A DNA stretch of 64,000 nt from JBJHDF01 sp050486405 (GTDB lineage Bacteria; Pseudomonadota; Gammaproteobacteria; Pseudomonadales; Cellvibrionaceae): positions 62,001-126,000 of the forward strand of contig JBJHDF010000007.1 in NCBI GenBank assembly GCA_050486405.1. The letters run 5' to 3'. Below are positions 44,726-54,352 of the stretch, piece by piece. The position numbers were made by a program, and so were the translations under genes. Under the pieces are notes generated by a model. It was not told the origin of the DNA. It searched no databases and saw only the letters and a program-made list of their open reading frames with translations. The stretch's first letter is position 1; every line of letters starts with the position of its first letter.

Positions 44726-45515
44726 TGTGTATCGATACCTATCGCTTTATAAGCTATTCGTAATTAATCAGTTCAAAATACTGATGATATACCGCGCTGA
44801 TTTTATTGTGGGGTTAATTTGTATTATTTTGTCATTTTTGACGATTACATTCTCAATATGGGCTGTATTTGAACAGACCAACAACATTGGCGGCTGGAAT
44901 AAGTACGAAGTAATATTCATGTATGGATATAATCTGCTGGCCGCGGGAATTACATGGCTATTCTTCAACCAGGCATGGGGTTTGCGCGACGCGTTGGTAT
45001 CTGGAAGATTCATCAGATATGTTGTGAGACCGATCAACCCGCTATTTCATTATTACGCTGAGGCGATAGATATAAAATCCGCCGTAACAGTCGTACTAGG
45101 GCTAACGTCCCTCATATACGCTTCTAGATATATTGATTTCGATTGGTCTGGCACAGCGATACTGATCATCGGCGTTTTCGTGCTGCTATCTGCTTCCTTA
45201 CTGTCTGGGCTAATCGTACTGTCTAGTTCGCTAGGATTCTGGCTTACGATATCTAATCCGTTGCTTGGGTTTATAGCAAGCATGCAAGGAATTGCCCATA
45301 TACCGATGACCATATATGGGCGAGCTATGACAACGCTTTTATCAACAATAATACCAATTGCGTTTTTGTCGTACTATCCATGCGCGATCATTTTGGGAAA
45401 AATCACGTACTACGATCCAATCTACCTAATGCTGGCCGTAATCGTAATCATTTGGACTTCCGCGGTTACGCTCTGGGTAAAAGGCGTTCGGCGATTTGCG
45501 TTATCGGGTACTTAA
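44718..45515 (+). CDS. ABC-2 type permease 2
   Basis: Integral membrane protein of 265 residues, starting at GTG 44718 inside the end of permease 1 (8 bp overlap). It has about six hydrophobic segments and the loop LRDALVSGRFIRYVVRPINPL, a typical element of COG3694 permeases. With permease 1 and the ATPase it completes a heteromeric exporter. There is a gap of 73 bp before the next gene, the largest since the cluster's second gene. Confidence 0.8.
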   Translation: MVDVYRYLSLYKLFVINQFKILMIYRADFIVGLICIILSFLTITFSIWAVFEQTNNIGGWNKYEVIFMYGYNLLAAGITWLFFNQAWGLRDALVSGRFIRYVVRPINPLFHYYAEAIDIKSAVTVVLGLTSLIYASRYIDFDWSGTAILIIGVFVLLSASLLSGLIVLSSSLGFWLTISNPLLGFIASMQGIAHIPMTIYGRAMTTLLSTIIPIAFLSYYPCAIILGKITYYDPIYLMLAVIVIIWTSAVTLWVKGVRRFALSGT

Positions 45516-45588
45516 GTGTGTTCTTCGTTGCGTATCTATTCAAGTAAAGAGCCACTCACAATAACTTTGAATATGACAGAGACAAGCT

Positions 45589-48500
45589 ATGTACGTGCAA
45601 ACAGTTGAAGAATTGATGACTGGTGTGGCCAGTGTGGATTTCGTTCAGCCATGGTACCGTTGTGTTTCTACCAGCTTGTTGGATACCGGTATGGCGTTGG
45701 GAGGAATCGGGACGGCTATAACTTCCACTCCTGCAGGAACGACACCGGTCTTTCACTTTTTCAACGGATGCGGCATCGAAAATAGCACCGGCAGAACTAT
45801 TGAGCTGGATAACTACTTCTACGGTGAATGTATCAGTGATGATTTGGTGTTAAAAGTCAGAAGCCCTTCTTTCTTTTCCGAAGATATCATTGCCTATCCG
45901 TTGTTTGATGACAAAGGAGAAAAATATTTTTCAGGAGGCGAGTCTGAACAGCAAGCAGAGAAGATTCTAACAAAGATAATCAATACAAAATCATTTGTTG
46001 ACGACAACTACGGTAACCTAAAGCGATGGGGCTTTCTTGATCAGGAACTAAATGGAACGTTGTATCATAGTAGCGAGCATAAAGATTATAGATACAGGAA
46101 CTTTTCGTTTCTATTGAATATATTCTCATACAGCGTTTCCAGAAACATTCTATATACGAGATCGTTGATCGGTGATGTATGCGACACGCATAGACTATAC
46201 AAAGAATGTTATCCATCCGATAGGATGCTATACGAATTTCAGTATCCTCTGAGTATTACTCACTATAAAGAGGAGACACAGCGCTGTATCGTAAAGAAGG
46301 TACATATAACACCAATGTGCCCAGGAAACGATATCCTGTGTAGCTTGCCGCTATTTACGACAGGAATGCACGTTACCAACCCAACAAATCAGTCAATGGA
46401 CGTTACGTTCGTGCTGTCAGTAGAGAACTTTATCGGTTACGAATTGGTGAAATCGAGAACGGGCACGCAAGATGCGTTGTTTCATATCCAGCGATCATTC
46501 AAGGGGCAGAAGGCCGAGTCCTACAGTGAGAATATTGAAGGCCGACGACTGTCTGGACTTACCTTTCGGCAAAACAGCAATTGTCGAAAAGGAGATATCA
46601 GAGGGGAGCTCAACATCGCAGTGGTGACTGATAACAACGACAACATACTCGTTAGTACAAAGGCAAACTATTACCTTGATTCCGAGTCAAATGCGGTTGA
46701 TTCCGGTATAGCCGCGGGAAAGGTTTGGGATATGCATGACGACGCCGTTTCGACCACCGCAAAGGAGCCGATATGCGGCGCAATATGCGTGTCGCTCAGA
46801 CTGAGTCCTGGCGAATCAAAGGAGTTTGAGGTTCTAACAGTAATGGATTTTCCAAATATTGAAATCGGTAATTATTCGTCCGAGAAGAAATATACAGAGT
46901 ACTTTCCGCGTGAAGAGTATCGCAGCAGAGATATTGCCAACTATTTTTTCAGGAACAGAAGAAATATCTATCTCAGCGAATGGGCAATGAGAAGAACATT
47001 TCAGAATGCGTACTTGTCAGCAAATGGCGTTATCGATCCGACGGTTCAAGGTCGCCTAAGACAAATGTCCATTGACAATTTGGCATTTATAGCGGAATCC
47101 AGTGTTTGGGATAAAAGCAACAGATTTCTGGTAAGAGAGTGTGTGGACTATCCATTCTTTAATTCACTGGACGTCTATTTCTACGGATCTTTTGGCTTAC
47201 TGAAACTACTTCCGAATATAGACAATAGGATTATAAGAGATTTCAATAAATCAGTACTATCGGAGGATTGTAGCGAGAAGTTGTTTGGCCCCTATGTAAG
47301 ATTCAAGGATGAAAACATATCGCCAAATCTTTTCATGGCCAGAAAAGTTATGGGTAGTACGCCTCACGATCTGGGTACTCCGTTTGATGAAAAAGCAAAC
47401 GCATACTCATGGAAAAACGTCGTCCTGTGGGTGGATTTAGCCCCGAAATACGTGCTTTTAGTATATCGAAACTTTCTATTCACCAGAGACCACTCTCTGT
47501 TGGACGACTGTTGGGAAGGCGTGGAGGTGGCGCTGGAATATATCAAAAGCAATTTTGTTGAAAACGAAAGTTACCTTCCAATTTCGAGCGGGTACGCAAA
47601 CACATTTGATAATTTGCGCGGCGACGGCGTTTGTATATATCCAGCGTCATTGTGGGTTGCCGGATTGACGGCCGCAGCCGAGATAGCAAAAATCCTAAAG
47701 AAGAAAGATAGAATCGAATATTATCGAGAGTACTCAGGTAAGGCAAGGCAACAACTTATAGATATGCTGTGGGACGATCGTTCTGGAGTTTACCTGTATA
47801 GCGTTTCACCTTTACAACTAAAACATTTGAAGATTGATATATACAACTCGTTATCCAAGGAGTCCCGCCAAACCCTTATCAGTCTGTTGGAGCATGTTGG
47901 TTACAAATCAGCTGCGCTACCGGAGCCTGGCAAATGTGTTGCGCTTTTTAACAAATTCATCAATGCCGACGAGTTGACTATTCCTGAATATTTCATTGAC
48001 AAAGTTAAGGTGACTTCCGAACTAAGCGAGATAAATGGAATAGAAATACAAGATGTATTAGATGTTTCCAAAATGAAATCCAGGGAGATCAAGAAAGTAC
48101 TTTTGCATAGGTTGCTGCCCGAAATATTCATTGATGGGTATGAAAACAACATAACAGGGTCGGAATGCGACCACATATTTGCCAACCAACTTTGCGCAGA
48201 TACATATTTGTACTATTTGGATCTTCAGGAAATTACATCAAGATCGAACAAGATTAGAATTCTAAGTAATATTGCATCAAAGAATATTGGCGGTTGCGAG
48301 CGTCGGATTGGAGCTCCAAATATGGTATCCAGAAGCGGAGAAGATCTCGACGCTTTTCAGGCGCAGGACGTATGGTTGGGCGTGCAGTATGGATTGGCGG
48401 GAGCATTCGCTTCTGTTGGAATGTTTGCGGAGTTTGAGGAGCTGATAGATAAGGTATTCGACGCAGTTTACAAAGCCGCCAAGATACCATTTGGTGTGCC

Positions 48501-48945
48501 AGAGGGGTTTAACTGCGTTGGCATCTTTATAGCCGAAGATTTGATCAGATTAGGTGTGGAAGATGAGGACGTTAGATCTGGTGTAATAGAAACATTGTAC
48601 AAAATGAATGTGCTGAAACCGGGAAATAAAGTCAACTTTGAATTACTGGAGAGCTTAGATGACATGGAAGAGTTTGACTTAATTTGGAGTACCGATAGAA
48701 ATAAATATGCCGAAGAGGTTTGTTCTGACGAGCTATACGATCTACTAATGGCCACAAAACTTAAGTATACAGCCGGAAGATACTTCAGGGCGGGAATGAT
48801 ACACATGCTCTCCGACATCATCGATAAGTATTTTAGCGGTGAGCCATGCGTCAATTCAGAAGACGAAGTGTGGTCTGCCAAAGTAGTCGATAGTTTGGAA
48901 AGCGAATATGCCCCCTATGCAGAGATAATGTCAGATGCGCGATAA
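45589..48945 (+). CDS. GH116-like glycosidase (bile-acid beta-glucosidase/DUF608 type)
   Basis: Cytoplasmic protein of 1118 residues with the GBA2-type plan: N-terminal beta-sandwich (GMALGGIGTAITSTPAGTT near residue 35) and a C-terminal (alpha/alpha)6 barrel. The nucleophile is probably Glu517 in VRECVDYPFFNSLDVYFYGS and the acid/base Asp674 in ANTFDNLRGDG, followed by the conserved YPASLWVAGLTAAAEIA. Both are kept, so it could be active as a beta-glucosidase or beta-xylosidase. About 100 residues are inserted between these motifs and the end compared with simple members. It has no signal peptide. It overlaps the oxygenase gene by 11 bp. Confidence 0.75.
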   Translation: MYVQTVEELMTGVASVDFVQPWYRCVSTSLLDTGMALGGIGTAITSTPAGTTPVFHFFNGCGIENSTGRTIELDNYFYGECISDDLVLKVRSPSFFSEDIIAYPLFDDKGEKYFSGGESEQQAEKILTKIINTKSFVDDNYGNLKRWGFLDQELNGTLYHSSEHKDYRYRNFSFLLNIFSYSVSRNILYTRSLIGDVCDTHRLYKECYPSDRMLYEFQYPLSITHYKEETQRCIVKKVHITPMCPGNDILCSLPLFTTGMHVTNPTNQSMDVTFVLSVENFIGYELVKSRTGTQDALFHIQRSFKGQKAESYSENIEGRRLSGLTFRQNSNCRKGDIRGELNIAVVTDNNDNILVSTKANYYLDSESNAVDSGIAAGKVWDMHDDAVSTTAKEPICGAICVSLRLSPGESKEFEVLTVMDFPNIEIGNYSSEKKYTEYFPREEYRSRDIANYFFRNRRNIYLSEWAMRRTFQNAYLSANGVIDPTVQGRLRQMSIDNLAFIAESSVWDKSNRFLVRECVDYPFFNSLDVYFYGSFGLLKLLPNIDNRIIRDFNKSVLSEDCSEKLFGPYVRFKDENISPNLFMARKVMGSTPHDLGTPFDEKANAYSWKNVVLWVDLAPKYVLLVYRNFLFTRDHSLLDDCWEGVEVALEYIKSNFVENESYLPISSGYANTFDNLRGDGVCIYPASLWVAGLTAAAEIAKILKKKDRIEYYREYSGKARQQLIDMLWDDRSGVYLYSVSPLQLKHLKIDIYNSLSKESRQTLISLLEHVGYKSAALPEPGKCVALFNKFINADELTIPEYFIDKVKVTSELSEINGIEIQDVLDVSKMKSREIKKVLLHRLLPEIFIDGYENNITGSECDHIFANQLCADTYLYYLDLQEITSRSNKIRILSNIASKNIGGCERRIGAPNMVSRSGEDLDAFQAQDVWLGVQYGLAGAFASVGMFAEFEELIDKVFDAVYKAAKIPFGVPEGFNCVGIFIAEDLIRLGVEDEDVRSGVIETLYKMNVLKPGNKVNFELLESLDDMEEFDLIWSTDRNKYAEEVCSDELYDLLMATKLKYTAGRYFRAGMIHMLSDIIDKYFSGEPCVNSEDEVWSAKVVDSLESEYAPYAEIMSDAR

Positions 48946-49780
48946 CTACGAATATGGTTTAACCGAGAGCAATATATCGCATTTTATTCGGCGGGGGTTC
49001 GTGGTGGTAAAGGACTCCCTCAACGTGCGATTTCTCAATCGCTGGAAAACGGAGGGAATGCGTCGCATATCTCGAGTAAAGTCCGAGCCGGACAACGGCA
49101 TAATCGAACTATCTCCAACCAAATCAGTGTTTTTGCATGAGGTGGCGCCGCGAGCCTGGAAAGCGGCTTGCCAGCTGTTGGGTGGCGAAGATCGGATAAA
49201 GGTAACGGAAGTAATGGACGACTTCAATCTAAATATGCGCACGATTGCGCCAGAAAAGTGGGCGCCGCCGGAAAGCTATCATACAGGTTGGCATATCGAC
49301 GGAGACTATTTTAGGAGATTTCTCGATAGTCCAGAACAGGGGTTGCTCTGCCTGATACTCTGGTCTCGCGTTGGGCAAAAAGAAGGAGGAACATTCTTGG
49401 CTTGTGACTCTATTGCAAAGGCGGCGCGCCTGATGGCTAGCAACCCAAAAGGTCTGCTGCCAACAGAGTTTTCGGAAATTTACAAGGATTGTACAGACTT
49501 TGAGGAGTTAACTGGAGAGGCCGGAGATATCATTCTGTGTCATCCGTACATGATTCATGCTCCGTCACCAAAAACCAATAGCAATGTTCGGTTGTTAACC
49601 AACCCTCCCATATCTCTTCTGGAGCCGATGAATTTCAATAGGAGCGACGTGACGAGCTATTCTCCGGTTGAGCGAGCGGTCTTGAATGGTCTGGAAGTGG
49701 ACAGGTTCGAATTTCACAGAGATGCCGACAGGGAGAGGTTCGACGCCTGGAGAAATTCAAGAGTGGCAAGCGAAGCTTAG
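48935..49780 (+). CDS. PhyH-type Fe(II)/2-oxoglutarate oxygenase
   Basis: Non-haem iron oxygenase homologue of 281 residues. The iron-binding facial triad is probably His120 and Asp122 in GWHIDGDYF and His208 in CHPYMIHAPSP, with an Arg in NSNVRLLT for the 2-oxoglutarate. These features match the phytanoyl-CoA dioxygenase family, which hydroxylates or chlorinates small molecules in antibiotic pathways. The substrate is unknown. The gene starts inside the GH116-like gene; a weak hairpin follows it, so it may end the first part of the operon. Confidence 0.85.
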   Translation: MRDNYEYGLTESNISHFIRRGFVVVKDSLNVRFLNRWKTEGMRRISRVKSEPDNGIIELSPTKSVFLHEVAPRAWKAACQLLGGEDRIKVTEVMDDFNLNMRTIAPEKWAPPESYHTGWHIDGDYFRRFLDSPEQGLLCLILWSRVGQKEGGTFLACDSIAKAARLMASNPKGLLPTEFSEIYKDCTDFEELTGEAGDIILCHPYMIHAPSPKTNSNVRLLTNPPISLLEPMNFNRSDVTSYSPVERAVLNGLEVDRFEFHRDADRERFDAWRNSRVASEA

Positions 49781-49800
49781 AAAGCGAAACATAAAGGCAG

Positions 49801-49819
49801 CGTCAGAGTACTCCTGACG
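49801..49819 (+). terminator. Hairpin between oxygenase and exporter genes
   Basis: CGTCAG (49801-49806) pairs with CTGACG (49814-49819) over a 7-base loop in the 85-bp gap before the second exporter operon. No T run, so attenuation is more likely than full termination. Confidence 0.35.
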
Positions 49820-49865
49820 GCGCCGTAGCAACATCATAAATTTAGTTTGTAAAGGTTACTGATCA

Positions 49866-51116
49866 ATGGACAGACCGATTGCTAGAAACAACAAGAAAAA
49901 GAAAATCACTATCTTAGTGGTCGCGTGCTGCATGGCCGTCGCATCGGTAGTCTTTTATGCTGCGAGTCACGATTGGTCATCAAGAGCTGTGGATGGCGAT
50001 AGAATCCGTATTGGTACCGTGTATCAAGGTGACCTGGTGGTAGAGGTTGTTGGTAGCGGGCGTGTCATGCCGTACAGCGTTGAATGGATTGTGACTCGAG
50101 TCGCGGGTTCTGTCATAGAAGTAAATGTTGAGGCCGGAGATCACGTGAAAGAAGGACAGGTATTGTTGCGCCTGCGTGATGACGAGCTAAACAACGAGCT
50201 GGCTCAGAAAAAATCAAGAGTGGCGGAGGCGACGGCAGTATTGTCAGGGATGGAGCTTGAGTTGCAGGGTCAGGAAATGGAGTTCAGATCTCAGGTTGCT
50301 CAGGCAAAGTTCAAGTATCAAGCAGATAAAGTGGTTTACGAAGCGTACGAAATGCTCATGTTGGAGAAAAATCCGCCCATATCACGGTTGGATTTTCACC
50401 GCGCCAAAGTAGCATATGAAAGTCAGAAGCAAATGCATGAAGTCATGCTCCGCCAGTATGAAAACTTCAAGGGTCTGAAAGAGGCAAAACTAAACGCTTA
50501 CAGGTTTCGTCTGGATCTTGCCAAGCAGGAAAGGGATCAATATCTCACAAGAGTTCAGGACTTGACGATTACGGCGCGAAAAACAGGCGTGATTCAAGAT
50601 ATAGATCTGAAAGTGGGTCAGCAGGTAATTGCGGGAGAAAGCATTGGCAAGATCGTGGATCCAGGCGATCTCTTTGTGAGGCTGGAGGTTCCTGCCATTG
50701 AGTCTTACAAGATTGCCAGAGGGCAGCCGGCAAGAGTGACCATAAATAGAGAAGTTATTGAGGGAGAAGTAATCAGAATAGACCCTAACGTGCGAGGTAC
50801 CACAATTGAAGTGGACGTGAGGCTTATTGATCAGGCGGCATTTGCAAGAATCGATATGTTTGTCAACGCCAGAATAATTGTGTCAAGGATCGAGAACACA
50901 CTGATTGTTGATAGGCCTTCTACCGTGGTGGAAAACGGGATTATTCGGGTTTACAAGTTGGATACGCGAGGTGCCAGAGCGGACCTGATCGAAGTTAGAA
51001 CTGGAGCGGTGTCAAGCAACGAGGTGCAAGTAATTGGCGGCTTGGCGACGGGCGATAGAATTGTACTTTCCGAGCTTCAGGGCATGAGGGGAGTAGAGTC
51101 AATCAGAATCAATTAG
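49866..51116 (+). CDS. MacA/HlyD-like membrane fusion protein
   Basis: Periplasmic adaptor of 416 residues anchored by one N-terminal helix (about 14-32). The biotinyl-lipoyl halves (VTRVAGSVIEVNVEAGDHV and TARKTGVIQDIDLKVGQQV) flank a coiled-coil of about 130 residues, and the barrel region follows (LVIDRPSTVVENG-type). It would join the MacB-like ATPase and permease downstream to an outer-membrane channel. AAAGG lies upstream of the ATG. It belongs to the island by composition and position. Confidence 0.9.
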   Translation: MDRPIARNNKKKKITILVVACCMAVASVVFYAASHDWSSRAVDGDRIRIGTVYQGDLVVEVVGSGRVMPYSVEWIVTRVAGSVIEVNVEAGDHVKEGQVLLRLRDDELNNELAQKKSRVAEATAVLSGMELELQGQEMEFRSQVAQAKFKYQADKVVYEAYEMLMLEKNPPISRLDFHRAKVAYESQKQMHEVMLRQYENFKGLKEAKLNAYRFRLDLAKQERDQYLTRVQDLTITARKTGVIQDIDLKVGQQVIAGESIGKIVDPGDLFVRLEVPAIESYKIARGQPARVTINREVIEGEVIRIDPNVRGTTIEVDVRLIDQAAFARIDMFVNARIIVSRIENTLIVDRPSTVVENGIIRVYKLDTRGARADLIEVRTGAVSSNEVQVIGGLATGDRIVLSELQGMRGVESIRIN

Positions 51117-51134
51117 TTATTCGAGGCAGCCTTT

Positions 51135-51863
51135 ATGACTAATAAAGTAGTGGATATTGAAAATCTCGTTAAGATTTTTCAGACATCAGATGTTGAAACG
51201 AGTGCGGTTAATGGCATATCGCTTCATATAGAAGAAGGTGAGTATGTTGCAATTTCGGGGCCTTCTGGCTGCGGAAAATCTACGCTACTGTCCATAATGG
51301 GGCTACTGGACAAGGCCACAGAAGGTCGATACGCCCTCAATGGGCGAGAAATAACAGGCCTTAATCGATCGGATCTGGCGCGTATAAGAAATCGTGAGAT
51401 TGGATTTATATTCCAGTCCTTTAATCTAATCGAGGATATGTCTGCACTGGAAAACGTCGCGCTACCCTTGCTTTACAGAGGGGATATAGGCGCGAAGGAA
51501 AGACGAAAGCGCGCAGTGGAGGCATTGGAGTCGGTGGGTATGTCTCATAGAATGGGGCACTTTCCTACACAGTTGTCTGGTGGTCAGCAGCAAAGAGTGG
51601 CTGTGGCTAGAGCATTTGTTAATCGGCCAAAAATTATACTGGCTGATGAGCCTACAGGAAACTTGGATACCGAAAGCGCCGAGTCCGTCATGCGGCTCCT
51701 TAAGGAACGACATGAATCCGGGGCCACAGTGTGTATAGTAACCCACGACCCTAGATATACTAAAGACGCGAGCAGAATCATAAATCTCCTGGATGGAAAA
51801 GTAGTTGGTGACAATGGAGAAAAGATGACGCAGTCTGCCGAAGAGGAGTTGGTGTCAGCGTAG
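51135..51863 (+). CDS. MacB/LolD-like ABC ATPase
   Basis: ATPase of 242 residues: Walker A ISGPSGCGKSTLLSIMG, signature QLSGGQQQRVAVARAF, Walker B ILADEPTGNLD and H-loop VTHDPRYTKDA. These are typical of the FtsX-associated family. GAGGCAG precedes the ATG. It sits between the membrane fusion protein and an 810-residue permease and should power that permease. The tail is short and Ser/Glu-rich. Confidence 0.92.
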   Translation: MTNKVVDIENLVKIFQTSDVETSAVNGISLHIEEGEYVAISGPSGCGKSTLLSIMGLLDKATEGRYALNGREITGLNRSDLARIRNREIGFIFQSFNLIEDMSALENVALPLLYRGDIGAKERRKRAVEALESVGMSHRMGHFPTQLSGGQQQRVAVARAFVNRPKIILADEPTGNLDTESAESVMRLLKERHESGATVCIVTHDPRYTKDASRIINLLDGKVVGDNGEKMTQSAEEELVSA

Positions 51864-51912
51864 GGCATCAATTCGCCAATTTTATTGGAAATACATCATC
51901 CAGGGGTGAAGC

Positions 51913-54345
51913 ATGATTTCGTGGTTCGATATTAAGAAATCTTTGTCCTTTTTGCTAAAGGACTACAAGTACTCGTCGGTCATAGTTTTATCCATGGCTT
52001 TTAGCCTCGGTATTGCGCTTTTCCTCTATACCCAGATATATACGATTCAGTACAAAAATCTGGAGTTCGATAAATCGGATCAGATCGTATCGATCTCCCG
52101 AGTTGAGAACGATTGGGTACACACTACAGGTGGGATATACTATTTTGAGTTCACATACCTAAATGAAAGATTGACAAGTTTTGAATACTTCGGGCGCTAC
52201 GAAGAGCGGTTGGCAACATTGCAAACAGACGCCTTTAGTGAGCGTGTGAACGGCGCAGCGGTAAACTCTGATCTTTTTAAGGTTGCATCGGGAGTGGAGC
52301 CCCTAAAGGGTAGAGTTCTCAACGCAGAGGACGATATCCATGGATCTGCTCAGGTTGCTGTGATTAGCTATGATCTATGGCAGAACCTTTTTGACGGTAG
52401 GCAAGATATACTGGGTCAACTTGCCACTCTCAATGGTCTTGTGTATTCCATTGTCGGCGTAATGCCGCAAGGATTTCGGTTTCCTATCGATCATGATATC
52501 TGGGTTAGTTATCCACTTTGGCACATTGCAGAAGCAGAGACATCTGGTTGGAATACTGTTGTCGCACGCCTGCGAGACGGTGTAAGTATTGACCAGGCCA
52601 GAGCTGAAATCGACGCGTTATCAGCGGATCTCCGTCGAGAATATCCCAATCATTTTATGGGTAAAGGTGTTCATGTTGTACCCTATACCCAGGCATTTTC
52701 GGCTGGAATGAGAACCAGCGTTGGCATTATGACCATAATTGGAATTGCCATACTATTGATGGGATGTTTCAGTGTTTCCAACCTTCTGATCGTAAGAATG
52801 CTGGAAAGCGAGAGAGAAAGTGTAATTAAGTCTGCTCTGGGTATCCCCTATTGGCGTATCGCGGTTCGGCCTTTGCTGGAATCCTTTTGGATGTGTTTGC
52901 TGGCTGGAACACTGGCGGTTATCCTTTGTGCTCTGAGTATAGGTATACTCGGCGGTCATATGTATTCTGAAGGCCCATACTGGTGGGTGCTTGAGCTTTA
53001 CCCGGCAGTGTTTGTGGCCGCATTTGTATTGTCAGTCATGATGTGGATCGTTACCGGATTTGTCCCTGTCTTGCTGTCAATGCGTGCGCCCTCAAACTCA
53101 GCGTTATCAAGTGGTCGCAAGGGCGGCGCTGGCGGGAAGTCTGGCCCATTGATGAGCGGCCTTATCGGTGTGCAAGTCATTTGTGCATTCGTCATGATGG
53201 TGCTAACGGGCCTAAGCGTTGAAGCATTGACGCGTACGCTAAATGCCGAGTACGGTGTAAAAATGGAGGGTGCTATTGTTGCGGATGTTAGATTGTCTGA
53301 GTTTAGTCACCCCAGTGTAAGCGATAGGGTTGACTACTACGAATCACTTAGGCAAGAAGTGAGTAGTGATGGTCGCATTAGTCGGGTGGCTTTCTCCTCG
53401 GGACTTCCTGGCTTTGGAACCAACTCTACGACGTACCTAAAGCCTGGGTCCGTGACTGCATCGGGGCGGGGGTACGACAGAATATTTCAAGTGTCAGTTT
53501 GCGACGAACTGTTTGATGCATTGGATATGCGTGTTATCAGTGGCCGATCGTTCAATCGTTTCGATACAGAGGACTCATCATTGGTGGGTATAGTTGATGA
53601 GCGTACAGCATATATGCTTGATCCATCCGGCGATGTTGTCGGTAGGCAGATTCAGATAGATATTGAAAACAATGGCCCACTTATTACTATTATTGGTGTG
53701 GTTAATACTGTTTTTCATGGATCTCCACTTGTAGAGCAGAGCTCAGTTTTTGGCAATCTGTATCGACCCATGCGGCAGTTGTTGCCTCCTTGGGGCACCA
53801 TGCATATGGTGGCGAACTCGGAATCTACGTCTTACGAGGTATTTGAAAGCATCAGGCAAGCCGGCCGCAGAACCGATCCACAGATTGCCATTGCTGCAGT
53901 AATGACATACCCCGATCGATTGGCTCTGCAGACCAGGCAACTAATGACCATGATTTCCAGTTTTTTGCCGGCCGCTTTGCTGGCGTTTCTCATGGCATCG
54001 GTTGGCATATATGGAATTTCGACCAGAATTACAATGCAAAAAGCCAACGATTTTGGCGTCATGAAGGCCTTGGGCGCAACCGATAGAAATATAATTTCGA
54101 TGTTTCTCAAGAAAACCTGGTTACTACTGTTCGGCAGTTTGGTGGTGGGAGTTGGAATATTGATGCTGGTCCTGCCGTCAGTGGTATCCTGGAGCTTTGT
54201 TGTTTCTGGAACGGTTCTAATGGCGGTGACGGCCATAGTAATGTTGCTCATATTCTTTATGGTGACTGGCGCAAGCACGATACCGATGTTCCGTATCAAT
54301 AAGCTTTCTCCCCAGGATGCCTTGAACTTCCGCTTGGGATCTTGA
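51913..54345 (+). CDS. MacB-like FtsX permease, long two-module form
   Basis: Membrane protein of 810 residues: a TM near 20-45, a periplasmic MacB_PCD domain (about 50-260), an FtsX-type helix trio (about 265-400), a second periplasmic domain (about 430-660) and another trio (about 680-810, with TRITMQKANDFGVMKALGATDRNI). This doubled form carries both permease modules in one chain, unlike the paired 386- and 400-residue permeases encoded at 56-59 kb. GGGGTGA precedes the ATG. Together with the adaptor and ATPase it forms the second exporter of the island. Confidence 0.88.
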   Translation: MISWFDIKKSLSFLLKDYKYSSVIVLSMAFSLGIALFLYTQIYTIQYKNLEFDKSDQIVSISRVENDWVHTTGGIYYFEFTYLNERLTSFEYFGRYEERLATLQTDAFSERVNGAAVNSDLFKVASGVEPLKGRVLNAEDDIHGSAQVAVISYDLWQNLFDGRQDILGQLATLNGLVYSIVGVMPQGFRFPIDHDIWVSYPLWHIAEAETSGWNTVVARLRDGVSIDQARAEIDALSADLRREYPNHFMGKGVHVVPYTQAFSAGMRTSVGIMTIIGIAILLMGCFSVSNLLIVRMLESERESVIKSALGIPYWRIAVRPLLESFWMCLLAGTLAVILCALSIGILGGHMYSEGPYWWVLELYPAVFVAAFVLSVMMWIVTGFVPVLLSMRAPSNSALSSGRKGGAGGKSGPLMSGLIGVQVICAFVMMVLTGLSVEALTRTLNAEYGVKMEGAIVADVRLSEFSHPSVSDRVDYYESLRQEVSSDGRISRVAFSSGLPGFGTNSTTYLKPGSVTASGRGYDRIFQVSVCDELFDALDMRVISGRSFNRFDTEDSSLVGIVDERTAYMLDPSGDVVGRQIQIDIENNGPLITIIGVVNTVFHGSPLVEQSSVFGNLYRPMRQLLPPWGTMHMVANSESTSYEVFESIRQAGRRTDPQIAIAAVMTYPDRLALQTRQLMTMISSFLPAALLAFLMASVGIYGISTRITMQKANDFGVMKALGATDRNIISMFLKKTWLLLFGSLVVGVGILMLVLPSVVSWSFVVSGTVLMAVTAIVMLLIFFMVTGASTIPMFRINKLSPQDALNFRLGS

Positions 54346-54352
54346 ACTAAAT

